Position numbers and translations under genes: made by a program. Under the pieces are notes generated by a model. That model was not told where the DNA came from. It searched no databases and worked only from the letters and a program-made list of their open reading frames with translations. A stretch of 8,753 bases of DNA from an uncultured Collinsella sp. (GTDB taxonomy: Bacteria; Actinomycetota; Coriobacteriia; Coriobacteriales; Coriobacteriaceae): assembly GCA_900751665.1 (NCBI GenBank), contig CAADSV010000062.1, positions 1 to 8,753 on the forward strand, given 5' to 3'. Positions 1-6,110 of this stretch are shown piece after piece. Position 1 is the stretch's first letter. Every line of letters begins with the position of its first letter.

Positions 1-110
1 GCGGCAATACGCTTGAGGATCCTTAAAAGAAAGTCCAGTTTATCCTTCCCACTCCAGGATGGCCGCGATTTAGCGGTCCAGAAAATCGTCCGCAGTCCCA
101 GGGGTAAACC

Positions 111-187
111 GGGATGTGATTTCCCCTAACGGCACCTTTGGGAAGCCGCATCCCACTCTAGACGCACAAAACGGGATGAGCTTTCCC
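111..187. repeat. Three GGGATG-N4-TTCCC elements, orientation +/-/+
   Basis: Three 15-bp copies fit GGGATG-N4-TTCCC exactly: 111-125 (spacer TGAT, + strand), 140-154 (spacer CGGC, minus strand) and 173-187 (spacer AGCT, + strand). Each is also a small inverted repeat, GGGA-N7-TCCC. CATCCC at 149-154 can pair with GGGATG at 111-116 or at 173-178, so an RNA across this stretch could adopt alternative hairpins. The regular spacing (starts 29 and 33 bp apart) is compatible with clustered protein-binding sites or with a folded repeat element. Its role is unknown. Confidence 0.6.
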
Positions 188-283
188 ATGGTGATCCAAG
201 ACCAGAAGCATGTCCGATAGCGCGGCCAGGTCAAGAACAACAAGGCAAGCGTCACGCCAATTTGGACGAGCGTCTGCTGCAGT

Positions 284-311
284 TTGAGGCTGCTGGCCCA
301 TATGGTAGAGT
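284..311 (+). promoter_or_regulatory. Weak candidate sigma-70-type promoter for the GGDEF gene
   Basis: TTGAGG (284-289) and TAGAGT (306-311) are 16 bp apart, each matching the consensus at four of six positions. Transcription would start near 318 and leave a leader of about 60 nt before the GTG start at 378. This is a visual match only, and chance matches of this quality are common. Confidence 0.25.
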
Positions 312-377
312 TAACCACCCATGAATTTCAGCACACTGCGTGCTACCTGTTCTTTTGTCATTTAGGGGAGTGAACTT

Positions 378-1469
378 GTGAATACTTCTGTCGCCAAGAA
401 GGCCGGCCAGGCGGTGCGTCTGCTCATGATGGTGCTCACGGCAGTTCTCATCTTCTTCTTCATCAATGTTATGCTGCTCGTCTCCGATATCCAGGGCACG
501 GCGCGTGTGGTCAACTACGCCGGTCTGGTGCGCGGTACCACGCAGCGAATCGTTAAGCTCGAGGATGCGGGCCAGCCTCAAGATGACCTGCTTAAAGCCG
601 TGGATTCATACATCAACGGTTTGCGTTACGGAAGTGGCGACCTCAACCTCGTCCGTCTCGACGACGACGAGTATCAGGCAAAGATGACCGAGCTTGCAAA
701 TTATTTTGATAAGCTTTGCGCCGAGATCATCCGCGTGCGCGAAGTCGGCTACGAGAACACCGACATCATCTCCATGAGCGAGGAGTTCTTTGGCATTTGC
801 GACGATGCTACGCGACTCGCAGAGGACTACTCTCAGGAGAAGGCGTCGGCGCTCAACTATCTCGAGGGCTTGGTGATCATCGACATCGTGGGCTTGGTGG
901 CGACCTTTGCGGTTGAACTTGTTCGCGCGGTGCGAACTGCCGCGCTCAATCGTGAACTGCAGAGTAAAGTCTATCTCGACGAAGCCACGGGACTGCCCAA
1001 CAAGAACAAGTGCGAGGAGATCTTGGGGCAGGAGCAGCCTGTCTCCGCTGAGGCGCCCGTTGCGGTGTGCGTCTTCGACCTTAACAATCTGCATACGGTC
1101 AATAACAACTTCGGTCATGAGAAGGGCGATGAATACATTCGCTCTTTTGCCCAACAACTGGGAAGTGTGGCATCCGAGACGTGCTTTGTGGGCCGCGACG
1201 GCGGCGATGAGTTTATCGCGGTGCTGCGGGATTCCGATCGGGCTGCCGTGGAGTCCTGTCTCGCTCGGGTCCGTGCGAACGTGAACGAGTATTCCGAGGC
1301 TCACCCCGACATGCCCATCAGCTATGCGGTGGGCTTCGCGCTTTCCAGTGATTTTGATGAACCGCCTACGATGCGCGAGCTCTTTTCCCAGGCCGACAAA
1401 AACATGTACATCGACAAGAACCGCGTAAAGACAGCCGAGGCAGCCGGGCCGCAACGCGAGGACCGCTAA
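378..1469 (+). CDS. Membrane-anchored diguanylate cyclase (GGDEF domain) with extracytoplasmic helical sensor region
   Basis: Predicted to make cyclic di-GMP from two GTP at the inner face of the membrane. The GTG start is set by AGGGGAG at 364-370, seven bases upstream. Residues ~15-36 form a first membrane helix and ~164-182 a second; between them lies a ~125-residue, probably helical extracytoplasmic region. Residues 46-62 (N-Y-A-G-L-V-R-G-T-T-Q-R-I) resemble the P-box of NarX/PilJ-type sensors. The GGDEF domain starts around 198: D201-x-x-T-G-L-P-N208, metal-ligand region F233-D234 with N242 and G246-H247, and an intact signature G275-G-D-E-F279, so catalysis is expected. The inhibitory RxxD site six residues before GGDEF is absent (S-E-T-C at 266-269). 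The gene stands alone and converges on the LysR gene, so no partner or ligand can be named. Total length is 363 aa. Confidence 0.88.
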   Translation: MNTSVAKKAGQAVRLLMMVLTAVLIFFFINVMLLVSDIQGTARVVNYAGLVRGTTQRIVKLEDAGQPQDDLLKAVDSYINGLRYGSGDLNLVRLDDDEYQAKMTELANYFDKLCAEIIRVREVGYENTDIISMSEEFFGICDDATRLAEDYSQEKASALNYLEGLVIIDIVGLVATFAVELVRAVRTAALNRELQSKVYLDEATGLPNKNKCEEILGQEQPVSAEAPVAVCVFDLNNLHTVNNNFGHEKGDEYIRSFAQQLGSVASETCFVGRDGGDEFIAVLRDSDRAAVESCLARVRANVNEYSEAHPDMPISYAVGFALSSDFDEPPTMRELFSQADKNMYIDKNRVKTAEAAGPQREDR

Positions 1470-1512
1470 ACCCGTAGCAAAGGGTAGCTCATTTGGGACG
1501 GGGCTCTTTTGG

Positions 1513-2391
1513 CTATTTGAGAAGTTGGGCCATGGCGTTGACGAATTTTTGTACTTGGAGGGTGGGCTCGAGCGGATAGTGCAAAAAGACCGGCACCTCT
1601 CGCCCGCACAGGAACGGCACGCCCACAAAGGCCGGGTGCACCCCCGACCATGCGCCGCAGGTGAGCACCGCGTCGCCCTTTTCCTCTGCCTCGTTAAAGA
1701 GCGCAAAGTCGAAGCTATCCACATCGATCACGTCCACGCCGCCGTCGGCCAACAGGTCGATGCGCAGGCTATCCATGGCGTCGTTGCCATGGCGAAGCAC
1801 GCGCAGGCGCATGCCCTCTAAGTCGGCAACCGTGATGCGATTCTTGCGCGCCAGCGGGCTCGTGCGCGGCAGGTCGATATAAAACGGCACGTTGACAATG
1901 CGGAGCTTTTGGCAGGCGTCGCCCCAGCGTGGGGTAGAAAAACTCGACTGCACCACATCGACCTCGCGGCCCAAGCTGCGCATGACGGATTCCCGCTCGT
2001 CATAGAGGTCGCTTACCGGCACGATCTCAAATCGCAGAGACGGTTCCAGATCGTGGATGCCCGACCACATCGACAGCGTCTGGCGCCCCGGGCACATCAT
2101 CGACACACCCAGACGCACGGCACCGCCATCGCCCGCCGCGCGTCGGGCGCGGCGCAGCGCGTCCTCGGACTGCCGCATGATCGAGCGCGCGTCGTCCACC
2201 AGCAGAGCGCCCGCCGGCGTCACCTTAACACCCGAATGCGAGCGCTCGAACAACGTGATACCAAACTCGGCCTCAAATCCCGACACCTGCTTAACGAGCG
2301 CCGGGGTCGACACGCGCAATTTTGCCGCCGCACGCGAGAAGCTTCCCAGTTCCGCGGCGGCCGATATGGCCTCGAGTCGTCGATCGTACAC
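1513..2391 (-). CDS. LysR-family transcriptional regulator
   Basis: A DNA-binding regulator, probably controlling the divergent dehydrogenase/transporter unit and itself. With the GTG start at 2391 the protein is 292 aa, typical for the family. Residues 4-61 form the winged HTH (R-R-L-E-A, E-L-G-S-F-S-R-A-A, L-F-E-R, T-P-A-G), followed by a linker helix to ~88 and an effector-binding domain from about residue 92 to the end. A longer reading from TTG at 2421 adds ten residues, but GTG is preferred: AGGAG at 2398-2402 lies six bases ahead, and the resulting start (M-Y-D-R-R-L-E-A) matches the normal LysR beginning. The effector is unknown. The control link to the neighbours rests on divergent arrangement and the inverted repeats between them. 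The gene ends 43 bp from the convergent GGDEF gene. Confidence 0.9.
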   Translation of the reverse strand: MYDRRLEAISAAAELGSFSRAAAKLRVSTPALVKQVSGFEAEFGITLFERSHSGVKVTPAGALLVDDARSIMRQSEDALRRARRAAGDGGAVRLGVSMMCPGRQTLSMWSGIHDLEPSLRFEIVPVSDLYDERESVMRSLGREVDVVQSSFSTPRWGDACQKLRIVNVPFYIDLPRTSPLARKNRITVADLEGMRLRVLRHGNDAMDSLRIDLLADGGVDVIDVDSFDFALFNEAEEKGDAVLTCGAWSGVHPAFVGVPFLCGREVPVFLHYPLEPTLQVQKFVNAMAQLLK

Positions 2392-2397
2392 GTCAAT

Positions 2398-2402
2398 CTC
2401 CT
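2398..2402 (-). promoter_or_regulatory. Ribosome binding site deciding the LysR start
   Basis: Read on the minus strand, AGGAG is followed by six bases (ATTGAC) and then GTG at 2391-2389. No comparable site precedes the alternative TTG at 2421. Confidence 0.75.
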
Positions 2403-2425
2403 GTTTCCAGACGTATGGCAATGAA

Positions 2426-2450
2426 CTGCCAAGGGGGGTCGTTTTGGCAG
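2426..2450. promoter_or_regulatory. Inverted repeat CTGCCAA-N11-TTGGCAG, candidate operator
   Basis: The arms 2426-2432 and 2444-2450 are perfect 7-bp inverted repeats around an 11-bp spacer containing a run of six G. It lies 35 bp upstream of the LysR start. The roughly 18-bp distance between arm centres suits a dimeric regulator bound on one face of DNA, so an autoregulatory operator is plausible. The innermost bases are A-N11-T rather than the T-N11-A of a classical LysR box, which weakens the assignment. Confidence 0.4.
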
Positions 2451-2526
2451 GTCACACACTCAATTAGGGACACATCGTCTTGCGATCTATAAACCTACGG
2501 TTAACGCCATTCTAACAAATATGCAA

Positions 2527-2555
2527 TTCACCTGCGCAAATGCAAAGCATACGAT
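2527..2555 (+). promoter_or_regulatory. Candidate promoter of the SDR-MFS-Gfo/Idh unit
   Basis: TTCACC (2527-2532) and TACGAT (2550-2555) are exactly 17 bp apart, each with four of six consensus positions. Transcription would start near 2562, just before the inverted repeat at 2572-2598. A rival -10 (TATAAA, 2488-2493) has a better hexamer but no good -35. Poor hexamers fit an activator-dependent promoter, but this is inference. Confidence 0.3.
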
Positions 2556-2571
2556 AACCAGCGAAAACCAC

Positions 2572-2598
2572 GTGGGTCGGTTAATGGGAGCGACCCAC
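2572..2598. promoter_or_regulatory. Inverted repeat GTGGGTCG-N11-CGACCCAC, operator or leader hairpin
   Basis: The arms 2572-2579 and 2591-2598 are perfect 8-bp inverted repeats with an 11-bp spacer, 26 bp before the SDR start and 13 bp before its Shine-Dalgarno sequence. As DNA it could be an operator just downstream of the transcription start; as RNA it would fold into a GC-rich stem in the leader. The spacer length equals that of the repeat at 2426-2450, although the arm sequences differ. Confidence 0.5.
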
Positions 2599-2624
2599 CG
2601 GGAGGCACAAGAAGGGAAGTTCCT

Positions 2625-3506
2625 ATGAGCAATTGGCTTAAGCTCGAGGGCGATGTCTGCGCCGTGACTGGCGCGCTCGGCGGTATGGGCGTCGAGATTT
2701 GCCGCGAGTTCGCCCGCAACGGCGCCAACGTCGTCCTGCTCGATCTAGACGAGGAAAAGGTCAAGGCCGCAGCCGCCGACCTCGCCGCCGAGTTTGGCAT
2801 CCACGCCGAGGGCTACAAGATGAACGCCACCGACGAGGCCGAGGTTCAGGCCGCCGTCGATGCCACCATCGCCGACTTCGGCCGCGTCGACGTCCTTGTC
2901 AACACCGCCGGCATCCTGCGCTTCGCCGCCATGGAGGACCTGCCGCTGAGCGACTGGGAGCAGGTGCTCAACGTCAACCTCACCGGTTACTTCATCACCT
3001 CGCAGCGCTTTGGTCGCGAGATGATCAAGGCCGGCCAGGGTCGCCTGGTGCACATCTCGACCGTTGCCAGCCACTCCCCCGAGACGTTCTCGGGCGTGTA
3101 CAGCTCCACCAAGGCGGGCGTCAACATGATGTCCAAGATGCTGGCTGCCGAGTGGGGCCCCTACGGCGTGCGCTCCAACTGCGTCGAGCCCTGCTTCGTT
3201 AAGACCCCGATGTCGGCCAACTTCTACGCCGACCCCGAGGTCGAGAAGAGCCGCAGCCGTCTGATCGCCACGCGCCGCATCGGCGAGGTCAGCGATATCG
3301 CCAACGCCGTCATGTTCCTGGCGTCCAAGCGCTCGGACTTTACCACCGGCGACGCCATCAAGGTCGACGGCGGCTTCTCCAACATGATGGGCGACCTCAC
3401 CGCCAAGCCCGGCGGCCGTCGCGCCTATGCCGACAACTACCTTAAGAACAAGGGTGTCGAGCTTTGGTCCGATGAGTCCGGCGTCGCAAAGCCGACTGAC
3501 CAGTAA
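2625..3506 (+). CDS. Short-chain dehydrogenase/reductase (SDR), NAD-type
   Basis: A cytoplasmic oxidoreductase predicted to interconvert a hydroxyl and a keto group. ATG at 2625 follows GAAGGGA (2611-2617) at a seven-base gap. The Rossmann motif T15-G-x-x-x-G20-x-G22 and acidic D40 at the end of strand 2 indicate NAD(H) rather than NADP(H). N93-T-A-G96 is the NNAG-type motif, and N118, Y159 and K163 (Y-S-S-T-K) occupy catalytic positions. The residue 13 before the Tyr, normally Ser, is T146, with S145 adjacent. The family closure G-D-A-I-K-V-D-G-G is near residues 243-251. A ~35-residue hydrophilic tail beyond it makes the protein 293 aa, longer than the usual ~250. It is the first gene of a probable operon with the transporter and the Gfo/Idh dehydrogenase. 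General similarity is to the FabG/gluconate 5-dehydrogenase-like group; the substrate is not identifiable. Confidence 0.9.
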   Translation: MSNWLKLEGDVCAVTGALGGMGVEICREFARNGANVVLLDLDEEKVKAAAADLAAEFGIHAEGYKMNATDEAEVQAAVDATIADFGRVDVLVNTAGILRFAAMEDLPLSDWEQVLNVNLTGYFITSQRFGREMIKAGQGRLVHISTVASHSPETFSGVYSSTKAGVNMMSKMLAAEWGPYGVRSNCVEPCFVKTPMSANFYADPEVEKSRSRLIATRRIGEVSDIANAVMFLASKRSDFTTGDAIKVDGGFSNMMGDLTAKPGGRRAYADNYLKNKGVELWSDESGVAKPTDQ

Positions 3507-3518
3507 ACCAACCTGACA

Positions 3519-3549
3519 GGGAGGCCCCGCGGACACGCCCGCTCCTCCC
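3519..3549 (+). other. GC-rich hairpin between SDR and transporter genes
   Basis: GGGAGG (3519-3524) pairs with CCTCCC (3544-3549), and inside this GCGG (3529-3532) pairs with CCGC (3539-3542) around a six-base loop, leaving unequal internal bulges. No T-run follows, so it is not a standard terminator. It could stabilise or attenuate the polycistronic transcript. Confidence 0.4.
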
Positions 3550-3572
3550 CCGTATCGATTAGAAAGAGTCCA

Positions 3573-4829
3573 ATGGCTTCCACCAACTCCAACAAGGGTC
3601 GCGCCGTCGTGCTTTCCGCCGCGTGCGTCACCATGTTCTTCATCAGCTCCATCGCGCTGTATTCCGTCGTGAGCAAGAACCTGCTAGCCGTCTACCCCGA
3701 GTGGTCCAGCGCCCTTACCTGGGCCTTCCCGGTCTTTCAGACCGTCATGGCCGTGACGGGCATCTTCGCCGGCCGCATCTCCGATAAGATCGGCCCGCGC
3801 AACGTCGTGATCGCCGCCGCCGTGTGCTACAGCCTGGGCTGGTTCATGTCCGGCACCGTCACCGAGCCGTGGCAGTTCTACCTGTGGTTCTCGCTCGTTG
3901 CCGCCGTCGGCAACGGTCTGGGCTACAACCCGGCGCTCACCACCGGCCAAAAGTGGTTCATCGACAAGAAGGGCCTCGCCTCTGGCATCACCCTCGCTGC
4001 TTCGACCGCCGGCCCCGCCGTGCTGTCCCCGGTGCTCGCCTCGCTGCTCATCCCGAGCCTTGGCATCTTCGGTGCTCTTAAGGCACTCGGCGTCATCTTC
4101 TTTGTGATGATCGCCGCCTCCGCCCTGTTCCTGAAGGCCCCCGAGGCCGGTTGGCTGCCCGAGGGCTTCGAGGCCCCCAAGGGCGGCGCGCACGCCGGCA
4201 CCTTCGGCGACCTCACCCCGGGCGAGATGGTCAAGACCCCGCGCTTCTGGGTCCTCATCATCACCTTCGCCTTTGCCGCCACCGCCGGTACTCTGCTCGT
4301 GGGCAAGGTTGCCTCCATCGCCGCCGTCCAGCTCTTCGCCGACCCCACGAGCGCCGCGGCCGTCGCCCTCGGCGGTGTGGTGGTCTCCGTCAACACCTGC
4401 GCCAACCTGGTTGGCCGTCTGTCCTTTGGCCAGATCATCGACAAGCTCGGCGCCTACAAGTCGCTGCTCATCAGCCTTGTCGTCACCATCGTCGCGCTCG
4501 TCATCATGTCGATGAGCTTTACGCAGGGCATGTTCTTTGTGGCGCTCGCCCTGCTCGGCTTTAGCTTTGGCGCCCTGCTCGTCATCTACCCGCCGCTCAC
4601 CGGCGGCGCCTTTGGCACCAGCAACATCGGTGTCAACTACGGCATCATGTTCTTGGGTTATGCCGCTTCCACCTGGATCAGCCAGCCCATCACCGCCGTG
4701 CTGTATCACGCCGAGGCCGGCAGCGCCGCCTACCAGCAGTCCTTCTACGGCGCCATCGTGATCGCCGCCATCGCCGTCGTGCTCACCGTCTACATGATGG
4801 TCTCCGACAGCAAGAAGAAGTCCGCCTAG
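3573..4829 (+). CDS. Major facilitator transporter, oxalate/formate antiporter (OFA)-like
   Basis: A twelve-helix secondary transporter of the cytoplasmic membrane, 418 aa. ATG at 3573 follows an A/G-rich AGAAAGAG (3561-3568). Family marks visible: MFS motif A after helix 2 (G67-R-I-S-D71-K-I-G74-P-R76), and OFA-type sequence in helix 4 and beyond (G113-N-G-L-G-Y-N-P120, then K127-W-F-I-D-K-K-G-L-A-S-G). A central cytoplasmic segment around 185-220 contains A-P-E-A-G-W-L-P-E-G, also common in OFA proteins. N-G-L/N-Y-G-type residues recur in the second half. OxlT depends on a lysine in helix 11; here no Lys or Arg is seen from K306 near the start of the late helices until the C-terminal S-K-K-K, so oxalate itself is not supported. 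Co-location with two dehydrogenases suggests a small hydroxylated acid or polyol; direction and substrate are inferred only. Confidence 0.85.
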   Translation: MASTNSNKGRAVVLSAACVTMFFISSIALYSVVSKNLLAVYPEWSSALTWAFPVFQTVMAVTGIFAGRISDKIGPRNVVIAAAVCYSLGWFMSGTVTEPWQFYLWFSLVAAVGNGLGYNPALTTGQKWFIDKKGLASGITLAASTAGPAVLSPVLASLLIPSLGIFGALKALGVIFFVMIAASALFLKAPEAGWLPEGFEAPKGGAHAGTFGDLTPGEMVKTPRFWVLIITFAFAATAGTLLVGKVASIAAVQLFADPTSAAAVALGGVVVSVNTCANLVGRLSFGQIIDKLGAYKSLLISLVVTIVALVIMSMSFTQGMFFVALALLGFSFGALLVIYPPLTGGAFGTSNIGVNYGIMFLGYAASTWISQPITAVLYHAEAGSAAYQQSFYGAIVIAAIAVVLTVYMMVSDSKKKSA

Positions 4830-4837
4830 TTCTACCG

Positions 4838-4868
4838 ATGCGACAAAGGGACAGCCCCTTTGTCGCAT
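4838..4868. repeat. Perfect 13-bp hairpin, ATGCGACAAAGGG arms
   Basis: ATGCGACAAAGGG (4838-4850) and its exact complement (4856-4868) flank a five-base loop (ACAGC). It starts eight bases after the transporter stop codon and ends 19 bases before the next Shine-Dalgarno sequence. There is no U-tract on either strand, so it is not a canonical intrinsic terminator. The symmetry and position suggest a REP-like repeat unit or a transcript-processing/stability hairpin that could set unequal expression of the genes on either side. Confidence 0.75.
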
Positions 4869-4898
4869 TCCACCGGTCACCAGTATTAAGGAGTCGAA

Positions 4899-5939
4899 AT
4901 GTCTGAGCTCAACCCCGTCCGCATTGCCGTTATCGGCGCCGGCGCCATGGGCCGCAACCACATCCGCTTTGTCACCGAGGAGCCCGAGGCCGAGCTCGTC
5001 ACCATCGCTGACGCCTTTGAGGGCGCCCGCGCCACGGCCGAGGCCGCCGGCGTGCCGTTTTACACCGATCCCGCCCAGATGATGGACGAGGTCAAGCCCG
5101 AGGCCGTCATTATCGCCACCCCCAACGACCTGCACCTGGGCGTTGCCCGCGAGGCCGTGAAGCGCAACATCGTGCCGCTGGTCGAAAAGCCGATCTCCAA
5201 CGACCTCGAGGATGCGCAGGCCTTCGCCGCCGAGGCCGAGACCGCCGGCGTGCCCGTACTCGTGGGCCAGCACCGTCGCCACAACCCCTTCGTCAACAAG
5301 GCCAAAGAGATCATCGAGTCCGGCGAGCTGGGCAAGCTCACCGTGTCGAGCTTCCACTACATGATCTATAAGAATGACGAGTACTTCGATGTCGAGTGGC
5401 GCCGCAAGAAGGGTGCCGGTCCGATCCTTGTCAACCTGGTGCACGACGTCGACCTACTCCGTTACCTGCTGGGCGAGCCCGTTGCCGTCCAGGGCATGCA
5501 GTCCAGCGCCGCCCGCGGTTTTGAGACTGAGGACTCCGCCGTGGTCAACGTCCGTTTTGCCGATGGCGCGCTTGCGAGCATGACCATCTCCGACGCCACC
5601 GCCAGCCCCTGGAACTGGGAGGCAACCGCTCGCGAGGATCCGCAGTACCGCCCCTTCGACGCCGACGCCTACTTTATCGGCGGAACCTTGGGCGCCCTGT
5701 CGCTGCCCCGCCTGCACCAGTTCTCCTACGACGGCGCCTCCAACTGGCACAAGCCGCTGCAGATGGAGATTCCGGCCGTCGACCCAGCGCTGCCGCACAA
5801 GATGCAGCTCAAGCACTTTGTGAAGGTTGTCCGCCGTGAGGTCGAGCCCGTCGTGACCCCCGCCGACAACGTCAAGACGCTCACGCTTCTCAACGCCATC
5901 AAGGAGGCCGCCGAAACCGGCCAGCTCGTCGAGCTGTAA
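4899..5939 (+). CDS. Gfo/Idh/MocA-family NAD(P)-dependent oxidoreductase
   Basis: A cytoplasmic dehydrogenase acting on a sugar, cyclitol or related polyhydroxy compound, 346 aa. ATG at 4899 follows AAGGAG (4888-4893) with a five-base gap. The N-terminal Rossmann domain has G13-A-G-A-M-G18; A-D at the end of strand 2 leaves cofactor preference open but favours NAD. E96-K97-P98 carries the conserved catalytic lysine. The C-terminal alpha/beta domain contains N179-L-V-H182-D-V-D185-L-L-R, where H182 is the expected general acid/base. The Asp normally four residues before this His (D172 of Bacillus IolG, D-x3-H176) is V178 here, with N179 beside it. It is the last gene of the probable operon and precedes a terminator. 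Myo-inositol dehydrogenase, glucose-oxidising and glycoside 3-oxidising relatives are all possible; none can be chosen from motifs alone. Confidence 0.9.
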   Translation: MSELNPVRIAVIGAGAMGRNHIRFVTEEPEAELVTIADAFEGARATAEAAGVPFYTDPAQMMDEVKPEAVIIATPNDLHLGVAREAVKRNIVPLVEKPISNDLEDAQAFAAEAETAGVPVLVGQHRRHNPFVNKAKEIIESGELGKLTVSSFHYMIYKNDEYFDVEWRRKKGAGPILVNLVHDVDLLRYLLGEPVAVQGMQSSAARGFETEDSAVVNVRFADGALASMTISDATASPWNWEATAREDPQYRPFDADAYFIGGTLGALSLPRLHQFSYDGASNWHKPLQMEIPAVDPALPHKMQLKHFVKVVRREVEPVVTPADNVKTLTLLNAIKEAAETGQLVEL

Positions 5940-6010
5940 CGCCTTAAGAGCGGCCGCGGCAAAACCCCATGCCGAGCCCCTCGGTCCGCCACCAACAAGC
6001 CCCTCTTCTT

Positions 6011-6046
6011 TGCCCCGCGAGCAGCCTCCTGTCCGCGGGGCATTTT
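6011..6046 (+). terminator. Intrinsic terminator after the Gfo/Idh gene
   Basis: TGCCCCGCG (6011-6019) pairs perfectly with CGCGGGGCA (6034-6042) around a 14-base loop, followed directly by TTTT (6043-6046). It sits 72 bp after the Gfo/Idh stop codon and would end the SDR-MFS-Gfo/Idh transcript. The U-run is short, so efficiency is uncertain. Confidence 0.7.
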
Positions 6047-6110
6047 GCTACCTTGCCGACGATTTTTCTGGGGCGGGGGCCTTTTTGCACCTCGGCTTGA
6101 TTCGTCCGCT

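Larger units (their letters stand above)
1..377. other. Intergenic region with repeated palindromic elements
   Basis: No convincing gene is visible here. The only long open frame, on the minus strand (70-318), has no Shine-Dalgarno sequence and no recognisable domain. The + strand frame beginning at position 3 reads GNTLEDP then TAA at 24-26, so the extreme left edge could be the tail of an upstream gene, but eight codons cannot establish that. The stretch is visibly less G/C-biased than the genes. Its main content is the triple GGGATG-N4-TTCCC array (111-187), a direct repeat TCCCACTCyAG (47-57 and 151-161), and the leader of the GGDEF gene. Confidence 0.6.

Noticed and set aside
3..26. C-terminus of an upstream + strand gene (G-N-T-L-E-D-P then TAA)
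   Set aside because: Only seven codons are visible, so it cannot be distinguished from a chance frame.
70..318. Minus-strand 82-codon frame in the left intergenic region
   Set aside because: It runs through the repeated palindromic elements, lacks a ribosome binding site and resembles no protein family; more likely a frame opened by chance in a repeat.
1470..1512. Terminator between the convergent GGDEF and LysR genes
   Set aside because: ACCC/GGGT and AGC/GCT pairings are too short, and no stable stem directly precedes a T-run on either strand.
606..1724. Minus-strand open frame across the GGDEF gene and the LysR 3' end
   Set aside because: It overlaps two real genes, has no family motif, and its composition is that of an antisense shadow.
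2625..3506. SDR as a bile-acid 7-beta-hydroxysteroid dehydrogenase of the Collinsella type
   Set aside because: As I recall the Collinsella 7-beta enzyme, its N-terminal and active-site sequences differ clearly from those here, and the operon context points to a transported hydrophilic substrate.
3684..5444. Long minus-strand open frame (586 codons) spanning the transporter and dehydrogenase genes
   Set aside because: It is antisense to two well-supported genes and crosses their intergenic hairpin. Its product is Gly/Asp/His-rich and low in complexity, as expected from the complement of G/C-biased codons, and shows no domain.
4899..5939. Gfo/Idh gene as part of a C-glycoside deglycosylation (Dgp-like) system
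   Set aside because: The lyase partners known for such systems are not present in the window; family membership alone is insufficient.
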